From contig JAGXFX010000020.1 of the NCBI GenBank assembly GCA_024637045.1, positions 51,609 through 115,608 on the forward strand: a stretch of DNA of 64,000 nucleotides, given 5' to 3'. Positions within the stretch are counted from its first letter, which is position 1; each line of letters starts with the position of its first letter. The notes beneath the pieces were generated by a model. The model made no database searches and had not been told where the DNA came from. It was given only the letters and a program-made list of their open reading frames with translations. The DNA is from Soehngenia sp. GTDB taxonomy: Bacteria; Bacillota; Clostridia; Tissierellales; Tissierellaceae. Position numbers and translations under genes: made by a program. This document shows, piece by piece, positions 17,019 through 25,887 of this stretch.

Positions 17019-17109
17019 TATTACCACTCCTTTAGTTAAGTATCGAAATACTCATTACATTTATTCCCATTATTTGAATTTTTGAAACAAAAGCCAGCAA
17101 GTGTCTTGA

Positions 17110-18012
17110 CTAGTAAAGAATCTCAATTATATCTCCTGGTCTTATTCTTCCGTTTTTAAGTACCTTGGTAAATATTCCTTCCTTTGGCATTACGCATTTT
17201 CCCACTGTCTTTGAGATTGCGCAGCCTGAATGACATTCCTTGCCAATCTGAGTTACCTCGTGAAGTGTTTCTCCAATACTCATCCTGGTTCCAACTGGAA
17301 GCTCATAAAGTATAATTCCCTCTGTGGTCAAGTTTTCGGCGAAATCGCCAAATTTTAGACTCTCTGCACCTGCTGCCTTCATCTTGTCAAAGCTTTCCTT
17401 CCCAAGAAGACTTACCTGTCTATGCCAGTCGCCGCTGTGCGCATCACCTTCAAGTCCGTGATCTACTTTGAAATCACCATTTTCTATAGGTTCTTTCACA
17501 ACGCCTTTTTTCTCTGAAATATTGACAGACAAGACCTTTCCTGTGCCTTCTCTTCTAAATGTTCCTGACTTGCCACCAGTCTTTTCCATAAGCTTAATCT
17601 CCTCTATAGTCATCTCCTTGTCAATTGCCTTGCACATATCATATATTGTAAGCGCCGCAACGCTTACAGCAGAAAGAGCTTCCATTTCTACTCCAGTTTT
17701 TCCAGTGGTTTTTACTTGAGCCTTTATTTCTATCATATCTTCCCCTAGATTGAATGATATATCAGCTCCAGTGAGGAAAATATTATGGCACATTGGTATC
17801 AGGTCACTGGTTTTTTTAGCTCCCATAATTCCAGCCACCTGGGCAACACTTAAAACATCTCCCTTTTTTATGAGACCATCCTTTATTCTCATTGCTGTTT
17901 CATTTTTCATCCTGATTCTTCCATAGGCAGTTGCCGTTCTCTTGGTGTCTTCTTTATCTCCGACCTGAACCATATGAGCTCTGCCTTCTTCATTAAAGTG
18001 AGTAAGATCCAT
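17110..18012 (-). CDS. moaC: MoaC-MOSC fusion (cyclic pyranopterin monophosphate synthase + MOSC domain)
   Basis: A 300-residue two-domain protein. Residues 1-152 are MoaC, which with MoaA converts GTP to cyclic pyranopterin monophosphate: PMCHNI (73-78), [22 protein letters not shown] (from 107) and a closing KTGGKSG. Residues 157-300 are a MOSC domain with [32 protein letters not shown], and a Cys pair in [17 protein letters not shown] domains carry sulfur or hold pterin cofactor. The fusion links cofactor making with a late sulfur or cofactor-handling step. It is 3 bases downstream of moaA and closes the cofactor operon. Confidence 0.92.
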   Translation of the reverse strand: MDLTHFNEEGRAHMVQVGDKEDTKRTATAYGRIRMKNETAMRIKDGLIKKGDVLSVAQVAGIMGAKKTSDLIPMCHNIFLTGADISFNLGEDMIEIKAQVKTTGKTGVEMEALSAVSVAALTIYDMCKAIDKEMTIEEIKLMEKTGGKSGTFRREGTGKVLSVNISEKKGVVKEPIENGDFKVDHGLEGDAHSGDWHRQVSLLGKESFDKMKAAGAESLKFGDFAENLTTEGIILYELPVGTRMSIGETLHEVTQIGKECHSGCAISKTVGKCVMPKEGIFTKVLKNGRIRPGDIIEILY

Positions 18013-18015
18013 AAT

Positions 18016-18975
18016 TTATCCTCCAATCTGATTCATATTTCTAGTAATATATTCCTCATTCTCAAGATGATGCTCTTCTTCTTTGGTGAGAATGGATTCC
18101 CTTATTATTTTCTCAAGATCTCCGCCTTCTTTTAAAACCTTCCTCAAGTCTATTTCACGATTGGAGTGAAGACAAAGCTTTAGCTTCCCGGTCGCTGTTA
18201 ATCTGACTCTGTTGCACTTAGTACAGAACTTGCAGGATATAGGATTAATCAGTCCCACTTTCCCCTTGCCATCAGGCAATCTGTAATAAGTGGCGGGAGA
18301 TGAAGGGTCTTCCCTTTCAATTGCCTCCAATTCAGGCGCTCGTTTTAGAATCTCTTCATTTGATATAAACTTTGATTTGGCAAATCCAGATGCTTCTCCA
18401 ATTGGCATAAGTTCAATGAATCTTACATCAATACCTCCATTTCTTGTCAGTTCAACAAATTCAGGTATTTCATCGTCATTAAATCCACCAATCAGAACAG
18501 TATTTATCTTAATAGGGTTTATCCCAAGTTTCTTTGCCTTTTCTATTCCATTTAGTACTTTGTTTATATCTCCTCCGCGGGTGATATCTTTGTATTTTTC
18601 AGGATCCAGAGTGTCCAGACTGATGTTTATTCGTTTGACTCCTGCATCAACCAATTCCTGCAATTTATCTTTCAACAGTAGACCATTTGTAGTCAATGTT
18701 ACTTCCTTAACTCCCTGGAGAGCTTTAACTTTCTTAATCAGGTCAACCGCACCATATCTGACAAGAGGCTCTCCACCGGTAAATCTTATTTTGTTAATTC
18801 CTACTCTTACAAACATTTCTGTGATTTTATAAAGTTCTTCAAGACTGAGCATGTCTCCATGAGGAATCTTGTTTTTTATCCCATCCTCAGGCATGCAATA
18901 CTCACACCTTAAATTGCAGCGATCTGTAAGGGATATCCTTAAGTAGTTGATTTCTCTTCCAAAACGGTCTCTCAT
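18016..18975 (-). CDS. moaA: GTP 3',8-cyclase MoaA
   Basis: A 319-residue radical SAM enzyme for the first step of molybdopterin synthesis. The N-terminal SAM cluster is Cys20-x3-Cys24-x2-Cys27. The C-terminal substrate cluster is Cys251-x2-Cys254-x13-Cys268, with an extra Cys248. The FTGGEPLVR block (65-73) binds SAM. The protein ends in Gly-Gly, the tail needed for activity in characterised MoaA proteins. The start follows AGAGGGATGATATA. It lies between the moeA-PBP gene and moaC-MOSC in one operon. Confidence 0.97.
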   Translation of the reverse strand: MRDRFGREINYLRISLTDRCNLRCEYCMPEDGIKNKIPHGDMLSLEELYKITEMFVRVGINKIRFTGGEPLVRYGAVDLIKKVKALQGVKEVTLTTNGLLLKDKLQELVDAGVKRINISLDTLDPEKYKDITRGGDINKVLNGIEKAKKLGINPIKINTVLIGGFNDDEIPEFVELTRNGGIDVRFIELMPIGEASGFAKSKFISNEEILKRAPELEAIEREDPSSPATYYRLPDGKGKVGLINPISCKFCTKCNRVRLTATGKLKLCLHSNREIDLRKVLKEGGDLEKIIRESILTKEEEHHLENEEYITRNMNQIGG

Positions 18976-18979
18976 TATA

Positions 18980-20869
18980 TCATCCCTCTATCCAAATTAT
19001 TTTGCCTGTCTTCTCAAATCCGTACCCACCCAGGTCAGTAACCCGGCTTTTAAATCTATCTGATTTAATTAGATCAATAAATTCTCTTATTTGTTCCGTA
19101 TCCATTGACTCAGCATCAACCAGAAAATCGTAATCCTCATTTGCAAGGGGTACAAAGTCAAGGCCCACTGCCTTTGCAGCAGAATATACTCCAAGACCTG
19201 TTGTTGCAGTGTTATTCTTTACAGCAGCTGCTACTGCCATATGGGTTGTAAATTCCCTTTGATATCCTCTGATCTTTGCTGGATCCAATTCTTCCTTCTT
19301 CAGCTGATAATCCAGAAGCACCCTTGTTCCTGAACCTCTTTGCCTGTTTGCAAAAATCACATCTTCTCTCAAGAGGTCGCTGCATCCCTCTATTTTGTCA
19401 GGATTACCTTTTTGAACAATAAAGCCCTGACTTCTCTGTATTCCCTTTATCAAGGCCATCTTTCTTCCTGGGAAATATTTTTTGACATAGTTTATATTGT
19501 ACTCTCCTGTATCCATGTCCAAAAGGTGTATAGGTGCCAGGTGACATTCATCTCTCCTAAGGGACAGTATCCCTCCCATGCTTCCTACATGGGATGAAGT
19601 AAGTCTCATCATATCTCCAATAATATCCATTATCAAATCGTGACTTCCGATTGAAAGCAGTTTATTCCTTATTGTTGAAAGTGGTTTCAACAGCTCAACT
19701 TCAATTTTATCTCCAGCCTCATAGCCTTCAATATTTCTTGGAATTATTCCAAGGCCATCTGCTTTTACAAGACTCATGCTCACTCCCGCTCCACCTGATA
19801 GTGGTGTTGCAATCAGTCTATCCTTTACCTGACCAAGCGTTACCCTAACAATTTCCTTGTTCTTTAGGGATGATACCATTCTTCTAGATAAAATAGCTTC
19901 AGTGGTTTCGTATATTTCGCCCTGATCTCCCAGAAATTTTAGTATCAGAGGTTTTGCAAATACATCAAATACCATAAATGCAGAAACCGGATATCCAGGT
20001 ATACCAATTACGGGCTTTCCTTTAACCACTCCAAGAATTGTTGGTTTTCCAGGTTTCATTGCCACTCCGTGCACAACAACTGTTCCAAGCTCCTGAATTA
20101 GATTGACTGTAAAGTCCTTTGTACCAGCAGCTGAGCCTGCATTTATTATGACCATGTCATTTTCCTTGACCGCTTCTTTAAGAAGCTGCTTAAGTTTGTC
20201 GTAGTCGTCTTCCATTGGTGGATACCTGTTTGGTATTCCTCCAAGAGATGTTACAAGCCCTTTGAAAACATGAGAGTTTGAATCAATAATTGTACCTTCC
20301 CTTACCTGGGAAATGTCTTCAACAATTTCAGATCCAGTAGGGATAATACCAATCTTGGGCCTTCTATATACGTTGACTTTTTTTATACCGCCTGAAATAA
20401 GTGCTCCTATATCCATTGGTCTAATCTTATGTCTTGATGGTATTATCATTTCAGTTGCAACTATATCTTCACCAATCTGTCTAACGTGTTGATAAGGGTA
20501 GGCAGGTCTTAATATTTGAACCTGATTTTCATCCCTCATCAGGACATCTTCTATCATTATCACAGAATCATAGGGTTCCTTTATTGGATTTCCAGTGTTG
20601 ACATACTTAAATTCCTCCCCTTCAACAAGGGTTAGTGGATTGCTTTCATTTGCACCCTCTGTATTCTTTGAAGTCACAGCAATCCCATCCATTGCAGAGG
20701 CGTTGTAACCAGGAGATGATAACGTTGCATACACCGCTTCCCAGGTGATTCTTCCAAGAGATTTTTCGACAGCTATTTCTTCCAGGTCACCCTCTATATT
20801 GAGTTCTTCAAAATAGAGTTCTGTGGCCTTATCAACATCTACATTATCTATGTAAGTGTTTCTTTCCAT
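18980..20869 (-). CDS. MoeA-type molybdopterin molybdotransferase fused to a periplasmic-binding-protein-like domain
   Basis: A 629-residue fusion. Residues 1 to about 400 are MoeA, which inserts molybdate or tungstate into adenylated molybdopterin: SPGYNASAMDGIAV near residue 52, MIEDV, GSEIVE, NAGSAAGTKD and KPGKPTILG. Residues about 415-629 are a PBP-like domain (SIGSHDLIMDII..., RGSGTRVLLDYQL, TGLGVYSAAKAVGLDFVP) of the kind that binds oxyanions such as molybdate or tungstate. The PBP part could sense or deliver the metal oxyanion. A second, simple moeA lies directly upstream; two MoeA proteins are common where tungsten and molybdenum are handled separately. Confidence 0.92.
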   Translation of the reverse strand: MERNTYIDNVDVDKATELYFEELNIEGDLEEIAVEKSLGRITWEAVYATLSSPGYNASAMDGIAVTSKNTEGANESNPLTLVEGEEFKYVNTGNPIKEPYDSVIMIEDVLMRDENQVQILRPAYPYQHVRQIGEDIVATEMIIPSRHKIRPMDIGALISGGIKKVNVYRRPKIGIIPTGSEIVEDISQVREGTIIDSNSHVFKGLVTSLGGIPNRYPPMEDDYDKLKQLLKEAVKENDMVIINAGSAAGTKDFTVNLIQELGTVVVHGVAMKPGKPTILGVVKGKPVIGIPGYPVSAFMVFDVFAKPLILKFLGDQGEIYETTEAILSRRMVSSLKNKEIVRVTLGQVKDRLIATPLSGGAGVSMSLVKADGLGIIPRNIEGYEAGDKIEVELLKPLSTIRNKLLSIGSHDLIMDIIGDMMRLTSSHVGSMGGILSLRRDECHLAPIHLLDMDTGEYNINYVKKYFPGRKMALIKGIQRSQGFIVQKGNPDKIEGCSDLLREDVIFANRQRGSGTRVLLDYQLKKEELDPAKIRGYQREFTTHMAVAAAVKNNTATTGLGVYSAAKAVGLDFVPLANEDYDFLVDAESMDTEQIREFIDLIKSDRFKSRVTDLGGYGFEKTGKIIWIEG

Positions 20870-20886
20870 ATCATCATCTCCTTCTC

Positions 20887-22113
20887 TTAAAACAGGTACA
20901 CTTCTCTTTTTTCACCCTTGTCTATTCCTTCTTCATGTTCCTTGATTACAATATATCCACTGGATTTTGATAAGAGGGTAATCATCCCGGATTTGCCAAA
21001 GCTTGGCGTAGCAAATATTTGTCCGTTTTCTTCTTTTATGCTTACCATGTGATAAGTCTCTTTACCAGGTGATGATGGAAAGTTGTGAGTTGTTGTAGCT
21101 TCCATCTTCATCTTTCTGGGTTCTGTTTTCAACAGAGAAAATAGATATGGCTCTACAATAGCCTTGAATACAACTATGGATGATACTGGATGTCCCGGTA
21201 ATCCAACAATAAGCTTGCCTTTTCCATCTCCAATAATAGTAGGTTTTCCTGGTTTTATTGAAAGTCCATGGGCCAGTACTCCTTTCCCATGAAGATCAGT
21301 AATTACCTTGTGGGTATAGTCCCTTGTTCCTACAGAGCTTCCCCCCGAAAGCAGAACCACATCAGCCATCTTCAGGGCTTTTTGCACACCCTCAAGAAGA
21401 AGATTGTAATCATCCTTAATTATTTCACGACCAGCTGCTTCCCCACCAATTTCTTCTACCATTGCTGATAGAGCATAAGAATTAATGTCTCTTATTTTTC
21501 CCATCTCCAACTCTTCATCCAGATCGATTACTTCATCGCCTGTAGAAAGAATATATACTTTTGGTTTTTTTATAACTTTCAGGTTTCTTATTCCAAGACT
21601 TGCAAGGACTCCCACTTCATTGGGACCGATTCTCCTTCCGGCCTCAAGGACGGCTTGACCTGTCCCAATATCTTCACCTTTGAATACCATGTTTTCACCC
21701 TTGCTTATGGGCTTAAAAAGAAGAACCGTATCTTCATCCATCTTTTCAGTGTTCTCTATCATAATCATTCCTGTAGCGCCAACTGGCATCATGCCTCCAG
21801 TTGGAACATATACCGCCTGACCACTCTTTACATTATACTCTGGCGTCTCTCCCATTCTCACCTCTCCAAGCATCTCCAGGATACTTGGGATGGATTCAGT
21901 GGCTCCATGACTATCCTCTACAACGACTGCATAACCATCTACAGTCGACCTGTCAAATTCAGGGACATTCATATTTGATATGATATCTTCAGAAAGAATC
22001 CTTCCCTGTGATTGCAACAAGCTTACCTCTTCAAATCCCAGGTTGTATTCTCCAAACTCCTTGTTTATCAATTCTATTGCATTCTGGACTGAAACCACTT
22101 TAAAGAACTCCAT
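20887..22113 (-). CDS. moeA: molybdopterin molybdotransferase MoeA
   Basis: A 408-residue MoeA of normal length. Motifs are VPEFDRSTVDGYAV near residue 50, MGEVRMGE, VPTGGMMPVGA, MIENTE, STGDEV, LSGGSSVGTRDY, KPGKPTI and GLPGHPVSS. It inserts the metal oxyanion into MPT-AMP. Its ATG overlaps the end of tupC by 14 bases, coupling cofactor metal insertion to the tungstate transporter. Tungsten is a likely metal because of this coupling, but the sequence does not prove specificity. Confidence 0.95.
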   Translation of the reverse strand: MEFFKVVSVQNAIELINKEFGEYNLGFEEVSLLQSQGRILSEDIISNMNVPEFDRSTVDGYAVVVEDSHGATESIPSILEMLGEVRMGETPEYNVKSGQAVYVPTGGMMPVGATGMIMIENTEKMDEDTVLLFKPISKGENMVFKGEDIGTGQAVLEAGRRIGPNEVGVLASLGIRNLKVIKKPKVYILSTGDEVIDLDEELEMGKIRDINSYALSAMVEEIGGEAAGREIIKDDYNLLLEGVQKALKMADVVLLSGGSSVGTRDYTHKVITDLHGKGVLAHGLSIKPGKPTIIGDGKGKLIVGLPGHPVSSIVVFKAIVEPYLFSLLKTEPRKMKMEATTTHNFPSSPGKETYHMVSIKEENGQIFATPSFGKSGMITLLSKSSGYIVIKEHEEGIDKGEKREVYLF

Positions 22114-22744
22114 TTAATGCCACCTTTCCTCTTTCCAAGCAAATTACCTTGTCGCACAGCCTTCTAGACTGTTCAATATTATGAGTGATAATTACTACAG
22201 TACAGCCTTTCCACTTCTGATATTCAGTCAATGATTTTTCAATCTTTACAACTGATTCGGGATCAAGACTGGCTGTTGGTTCATCCAATAGAAGCAGTTC
22301 AGGCTCCATCACCATAGCTCTTGCCAAAGCTACCTTCTGGGATTCTCCACCTGAAAGTTGATGCCCCTTTTTATTCATTAAGTCATTTATACTAAGAAGA
22401 TTTCCTATTTCCCTTACCTTTTCCTGGACAGTATCCCTAGGTACTTTTCTCAGATTAAGAGGATATGCAATATTGTCAAAAACACTTCTTCTAAAGAGAT
22501 ATGGCTTTTGAAAAACAAGTGTAGTTTTCAGCTTTATCTCATCAGAATATGATTTCCCGCCGTATAGAACCTTGCCTTCGTAGCAATCTTCTATTCCTGC
22601 AATTACATTCAACAATGTTGTTTTCCCGGAGCCATTTGGTCCGGTTATTCCAGTTATAACTCCTTCTTCAATTGTTAAATCATCTATATCCAAAACCACT
22701 TCATTCTGGTATCGTTTTCGTAAGTTATGAATTCCAAGTTCCAT
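22100..22744 (-). CDS. tupC: tungstate ABC transporter ATP-binding protein TupC
   Basis: A 214-residue ABC ATPase with Walker A GPNGSGKTTLL near residue 34, signature LSGGE and Walker B LLLLDEPTASLD. I chose the ATG at 22742-22744, after GGAGGAATAAC; an upstream ATG at 22789 would overlap the permease gene. It lacks the C-terminal TOBE/MOP regulatory domain of ModC, as is usual for TupC. With TupB and TupA it makes a high-affinity oxyanion importer, here probably for tungstate. Confidence 0.9.
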   Translation of the reverse strand: MELGIHNLRKRYQNEVVLDIDDLTIEEGVITGITGPNGSGKTTLLNVIAGIEDCYEGKVLYGGKSYSDEIKLKTTLVFQKPYLFRRSVFDNIAYPLNLRKVPRDTVQEKVREIGNLLSINDLMNKKGHQLSGGESQKVALARAMVMEPELLLLDEPTASLDPESVVKIEKSLTEYQKWKGCTVVIITHNIEQSRRLCDKVICLERGKVALNGVL

Positions 22745-22745
22745 G

Positions 22746-23435
22746 TTATTCCTCCTGACTATAGGAATAAATAATGCTATGTATTCCAAATGAAATTATT
22801 AAAAGTATCGTTCCAAGTGCTATTGCCATTGGGTATTCCCCCATTGAGTTCATCATTGATATTGTTGTCGTTATTACACGGGTCTGCCCCTTTATGTTTC
22901 CACCTACAATCATTACCGCACCTACCTCTGAAATTGCTCTAGAGAAGGATGTCGCTAGATTTACTAAAATATCAATTCTCAATTCCCTAATTATTAAAAT
23001 CACACTGTCCCACCTGGTTCCGCCGAGGGACTTTGCCACCTTATGTATTGCTACACCTCTGTTCTTTGCCATGCTGTATGTGAGTCCAAGTATCAAGGGA
23101 ATCACTAAAATTGTTTGTGCAATTATCATTGCTTTGGGTGTGTATAACAATCCCAGGAATCCAAGCGGTCCTCTTCTTGCCAGAAGCAGTGCAACCACAA
23201 GCCCTACTATTACTGAAGGTATGCTCATGGATGTGTATATAAGTCTTGAAATCATCTTTTTGCCTTTAAAATCCTTAATCCCAAGGTATACTCCCAAAGG
23301 TACAAAAACGAAGGCGGCAATAACTGTCGCACTGGTAGATACAAACAGTGAAAGTCCAATTACATCGTAGACTTCTGGATCAAATTGAAGCAGAAGCTGA
23401 AAAGCTTCGATAAATCCCTGCTTGATATACTCCAT
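22746..23435 (-). CDS. tupB: tungstate ABC transporter permease TupB
   Basis: A 229-residue permease with about five hydrophobic helices and the cytoplasmic EAA-type loop (HKVAKSLGGTRWDSVILIIREL). The start is the ATG at 23433-23435, 8 bases after AAGGAGG, rather than the GTG two codons earlier. Residues SEVGAVMIVGGNIKGQTRVITT match the TupB/YvrO-like tungstate permease pattern. It is one base from tupC and 30 bases from tupA. Confidence 0.92.
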   Translation of the reverse strand: MEYIKQGFIEAFQLLLQFDPEVYDVIGLSLFVSTSATVIAAFVFVPLGVYLGIKDFKGKKMISRLIYTSMSIPSVIVGLVVALLLARRGPLGFLGLLYTPKAMIIAQTILVIPLILGLTYSMAKNRGVAIHKVAKSLGGTRWDSVILIIRELRIDILVNLATSFSRAISEVGAVMIVGGNIKGQTRVITTTISMMNSMGEYPMAIALGTILLIISFGIHSIIYSYSQEE

Positions 23436-23465
23436 TATCACCGCCTCCTTCCTGGTTAATCTATC

Positions 23466-24353
23466 TTACTTGCCGAAGTTAGGTATAAACAGTGGCTCAC
23501 CATATTGCTCAACGCCAAATTCTGAGATTAGTTCTTGAGCTTTATCTGATATCAACCACTCTGCAAAGGCATTTCCGCCGTCGGCATTTATTATCTCTCC
23601 CTTGTCAGGGTTTATTGGTATAACTCCATATTGATTGAACAGATTCTCATCATCTTCAACATATATCCGCAGATCCATTTCATCCTTTAGTGCCAGATAA
23701 GTTGCCCGGTCTGTAAGAGTGTAACCTTGCATCTCATCGGCTATCTTAAGTACATCACCCATTCCAACTCCTGCCTCGTTATACCAGTCCCCGGAAGGCT
23801 CAACTCCAGCATCAGACCAAAGAGCAAGCTCTTTCTTGTGTGTTCCGGAATTATCTCCTCTGGAGATGAAGACAAGGTCATTTTCAGAGATCCTTTCAAG
23901 AGCCTCAGAAATGTTATTGCCAGCTTCCAGCTGAGGATTTGCATCTGGTCCTACCAACACAAAGTCATTGTACATTACATCATGTCTTAAGGTTCCGTGC
24001 CCTTCTTCAACAAGTTGAAGTTCATCTGGCTTGGCATGAACCAAAAGGACATCCGCCTCTCCATCTCTTCCCATCTGGAGAGCATTCCCTGTACCTACTG
24101 CTATAGTCTTTACCTCTATTCCAGTATCCTCTGTGAAGATTGGTAAAAGGAAATCCAAAAGACCTGAATCCTGGGTACTTGTTGTAGTAGCAAGAATTAT
24201 TGAGCTGCCTTCAGCTGAAGGTTCCTCAATCGGTTCATCTACAGGTTCTTCTGAAACTGGTGGCTCTGCTGGTTCTTCAGGGGCTCTACTGCAAGCTGTT
24301 ACCAATGATAGGGTTAGCAAAAGGAGAAGCAGGTAAGTAATAGACTTTTTCAT
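23466..24353 (-). CDS. tupA: tungstate ABC transporter substrate-binding lipoprotein TupA
   Basis: A binding protein of about 295 residues. A lipoprotein signal peptide ends LVTACS (Cys21), then an acidic Pro/Glu linker, then the TupA core: ILATTTSTQDSGLLD, VGTGNALQMGRDGEADVLLVHA, FISRGDNSGTHKKELALW and YTLTDRATYLAL. The TTTSTQDSG and GDNSGT loops bind the oxyanion in characterised TupA proteins, which prefer tungstate over molybdate. I took the ATG at 24351-24353, about 10 bases after GGAG; an ATG two codons upstream (24359) is also possible. A riboswitch and terminator precede the gene. Confidence 0.93.
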   Translation of the reverse strand: MKKSITYLLLLLLTLSLVTACSRAPEEPAEPPVSEEPVDEPIEEPSAEGSSIILATTTSTQDSGLLDFLLPIFTEDTGIEVKTIAVGTGNALQMGRDGEADVLLVHAKPDELQLVEEGHGTLRHDVMYNDFVLVGPDANPQLEAGNNISEALERISENDLVFISRGDNSGTHKKELALWSDAGVEPSGDWYNEAGVGMGDVLKIADEMQGYTLTDRATYLALKDEMDLRIYVEDDENLFNQYGVIPINPDKGEIINADGGNAFAEWLISDKAQELISEFGVEQYGEPLFIPNFGK

Positions 24354-24382
24354 AAACATCACGCTCCTTTAATTTTTGAGAC

Positions 24383-24412
24383 CAAAAAAGCAACCCAAAA
24401 GAAAGGTTGCTT
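24383..24412 (-). terminator. intrinsic terminator in the tupA leader (riboswitch expression platform)
   Basis: GGTTGCTT (24405-24412) and AAGCAACC (24388-24395) are complementary, and on the minus strand the hairpin is followed by TTTTTT. It lies between the aptamer-like RNA and tupA, the usual layout of a transcription-attenuating riboswitch. Confidence 0.8.
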
Positions 24413-24415
24413 AAT

Positions 24416-24476
24416 AAACATCTTCCTTTCCAAACGGGAGGCGTCAGGATTTCTCCTTTACCCAGCGGCATTGTTT
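24416..24476 (-). ncRNA. Moco/Tuco-type riboswitch aptamer upstream of tupA
   Basis: Read on the minus strand, AAACA (24476-24472) and TGTTT (24420-24416) close a stem around conserved-looking segments GCCGCTGGGTAA, GGA-GAAA-TCC (a short stem with a GNRA loop), GCCTCCC and GGAAAGGAAG. These match my recollection of the Moco RNA motif, whose variants are thought to sense molybdenum or tungsten cofactor. It follows the fdhD stop and precedes a terminator and the tungstate transporter, which fits cofactor feedback on metal uptake. A covariance search would be decisive. Confidence 0.75.
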
Positions 24477-24489
24477 CATGGCATCAGCT

Positions 24490-25287
24490 TTAGAAATCAA
24501 TGCTCGGAAAATTCGTATAGATATTCATTTTGTCTCCTCTTGCAAATCCTACAAGGGTAATGCCCAGTTCTCTGGCCAAATCCACTGCCAGCGATGTTGG
24601 CGCAGATCTTGAGATTACAACCGGTATTCCTCTTCGAGCAATCTTTATCAGGATTTCAGATGAAATTCTTCCTGTAGTAAGTACTATAGTTTGACCGAAG
24701 TCCTGCTCATTTATATGACCCCATCCAAGGATCTTATCCAGTGCGTTGTGCCTGCCGATGTCGTCTCTATGTACAAGAATTTCTTCCCTGTTGCACAATG
24801 CACAGCTGTGAACCCCTCCGGTATCATTAAATAGTGAGCTACGATTGTTAAATTCTCTCATTAATTGTACCACAATTTGTGGGGACATTTCCATAATTTT
24901 CTTTATTTTCTTGCTTTTTGTTGAGTCCAGTACATTAAAGAATGAAGTGCCTTTTCCACATCCTGAGGTTATTGTTCTTTTACCTCTGAGTTTGTCTCTT
25001 AATGGCTTATCTTTAATGTTTGCATGCATATTGACGATCCCTTTTTCACTATCCAGATTCCAGTTCTCCACTTCTGAGAAATCATCGAGAAAACCTTCAG
25101 ATATTAAAAACCCTGTTGCGAGTTCTTCCAGATTCTCAGGTGTGCATAGAAGAGTGATAACCTCCTGATCGTTTAAGTATATCGTAAATGGATACTCCCT
25201 TATGACCTGATCCATAAGAGTATCTCTTCTATCCCCTTTAATCTTTATTATTTCAACATCCACCTTGTTTTCCAGATTATATTTCAT
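24490..25287 (-). CDS. fdhD: formate dehydrogenase accessory sulfurtransferase FdhD
   Basis: A protein of about 265 residues that transfers sulfur to the bis-MGD cofactor before its insertion into formate dehydrogenase. Blocks are EYPFTIYLND, ELATGFLISEG, TSGCGKGTSF, GVHSCAL, HRDDIGRHNALDKI, and the SSEILIKIARRGIPVVISRSAPTSLAVDLA C-terminus. The CxxC pair of E. coli FdhD appears here as Cys110-Gly-Lys-Gly113, so only the first cysteine is kept. I chose the ATG at 25285-25287 after AAAGGA, overlapping mobA by 11 bases; reading further upstream would bury the gene in mobA. Confidence 0.92.
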   Translation of the reverse strand: MKYNLENKVDVEIIKIKGDRRDTLMDQVIREYPFTIYLNDQEVITLLCTPENLEELATGFLISEGFLDDFSEVENWNLDSEKGIVNMHANIKDKPLRDKLRGKRTITSGCGKGTSFFNVLDSTKSKKIKKIMEMSPQIVVQLMREFNNRSSLFNDTGGVHSCALCNREEILVHRDDIGRHNALDKILGWGHINEQDFGQTIVLTTGRISSEILIKIARRGIPVVISRSAPTSLAVDLARELGITLVGFARGDKMNIYTNFPSIDF

Positions 25288-25885
25288 GTCCTTCATTCCT
25301 TTGCAGGTATTCCTGAATATCTTCTCTTGTATTGAGATTGAAAAACATGTTCCATTCAGGGCTGAACTCTCTGGCTTCCTTTTCCGGTACAAAGTCCACC
25401 GGATAGTCCTTAAGCATCGTATGAACTGCTCTATTGCCTGTTGCCAGGAACTCCTCAATATGAATTGCAAGATCCTTCCTGTAGAAAGCATTGAATGGCT
25501 CAATCCATTCTCCGAATCTGGTTACACAGGCCATAGGATCAGACTTATCGATCCTGTTTTTCATATGTCTGATGTAATCGAGATTAATGGAAGGCATATC
25601 ACAAGCTACCACATATGAATACTCTGATGCAGACTTTAACAGACCTGCATGAATACCTCCAAGTGGTCCCTTATCTTTTATGACATCACCGGTTATAATA
25701 TCAGCCAGGCCAATATAGTACTCAGGTTTATTGGTCACAATGACTATCTCGTCAAATTCCTCCCTGAGTTTTTGTATAAGACTTTCAACAAGTCTTCTTT
25801 CCTGAATTTTTATCAGCTGCTTGTCAAAACCCATTCTGGTGCTTTTACCGCCTGCAAGTATTATGGCAGTTCCAAACTTTTTCAT
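25277..25885 (-). CDS. mobA: molybdenum cofactor guanylyltransferase MobA
   Basis: A 202-residue nucleotidyltransferase that joins GMP from GTP to molybdopterin, giving the guanine dinucleotide cofactor used by formate dehydrogenase. Motifs are ILAGGKSTRMGFDK at the N-terminus, GPLGGIHAGL, and VVACDMPSINLDYI with the metal-binding Asp. The start is the ATG at 25883-25885 after GAGGACTAGCC. The gene sits between mog and fdhD with overlaps or 2-base gaps, so it is in the same operon. Confidence 0.95.
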   Translation of the reverse strand: MKKFGTAIILAGGKSTRMGFDKQLIKIQERRLVESLIQKLREEFDEIVIVTNKPEYYIGLADIITGDVIKDKGPLGGIHAGLLKSASEYSYVVACDMPSINLDYIRHMKNRIDKSDPMACVTRFGEWIEPFNAFYRKDLAIHIEEFLATGNRAVHTMLKDYPVDFVPEKEAREFSPEWNMFFNLNTREDIQEYLQRNEGHEI

Positions 25886-25887
25886 GG

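Noticed and set aside
24490..25503. Longer FdhD starting at 25503
   Set aside because: The extra 72 residues are an alternative-frame reading of mobA, and a ribosome binding site precedes the ATG at 25287.
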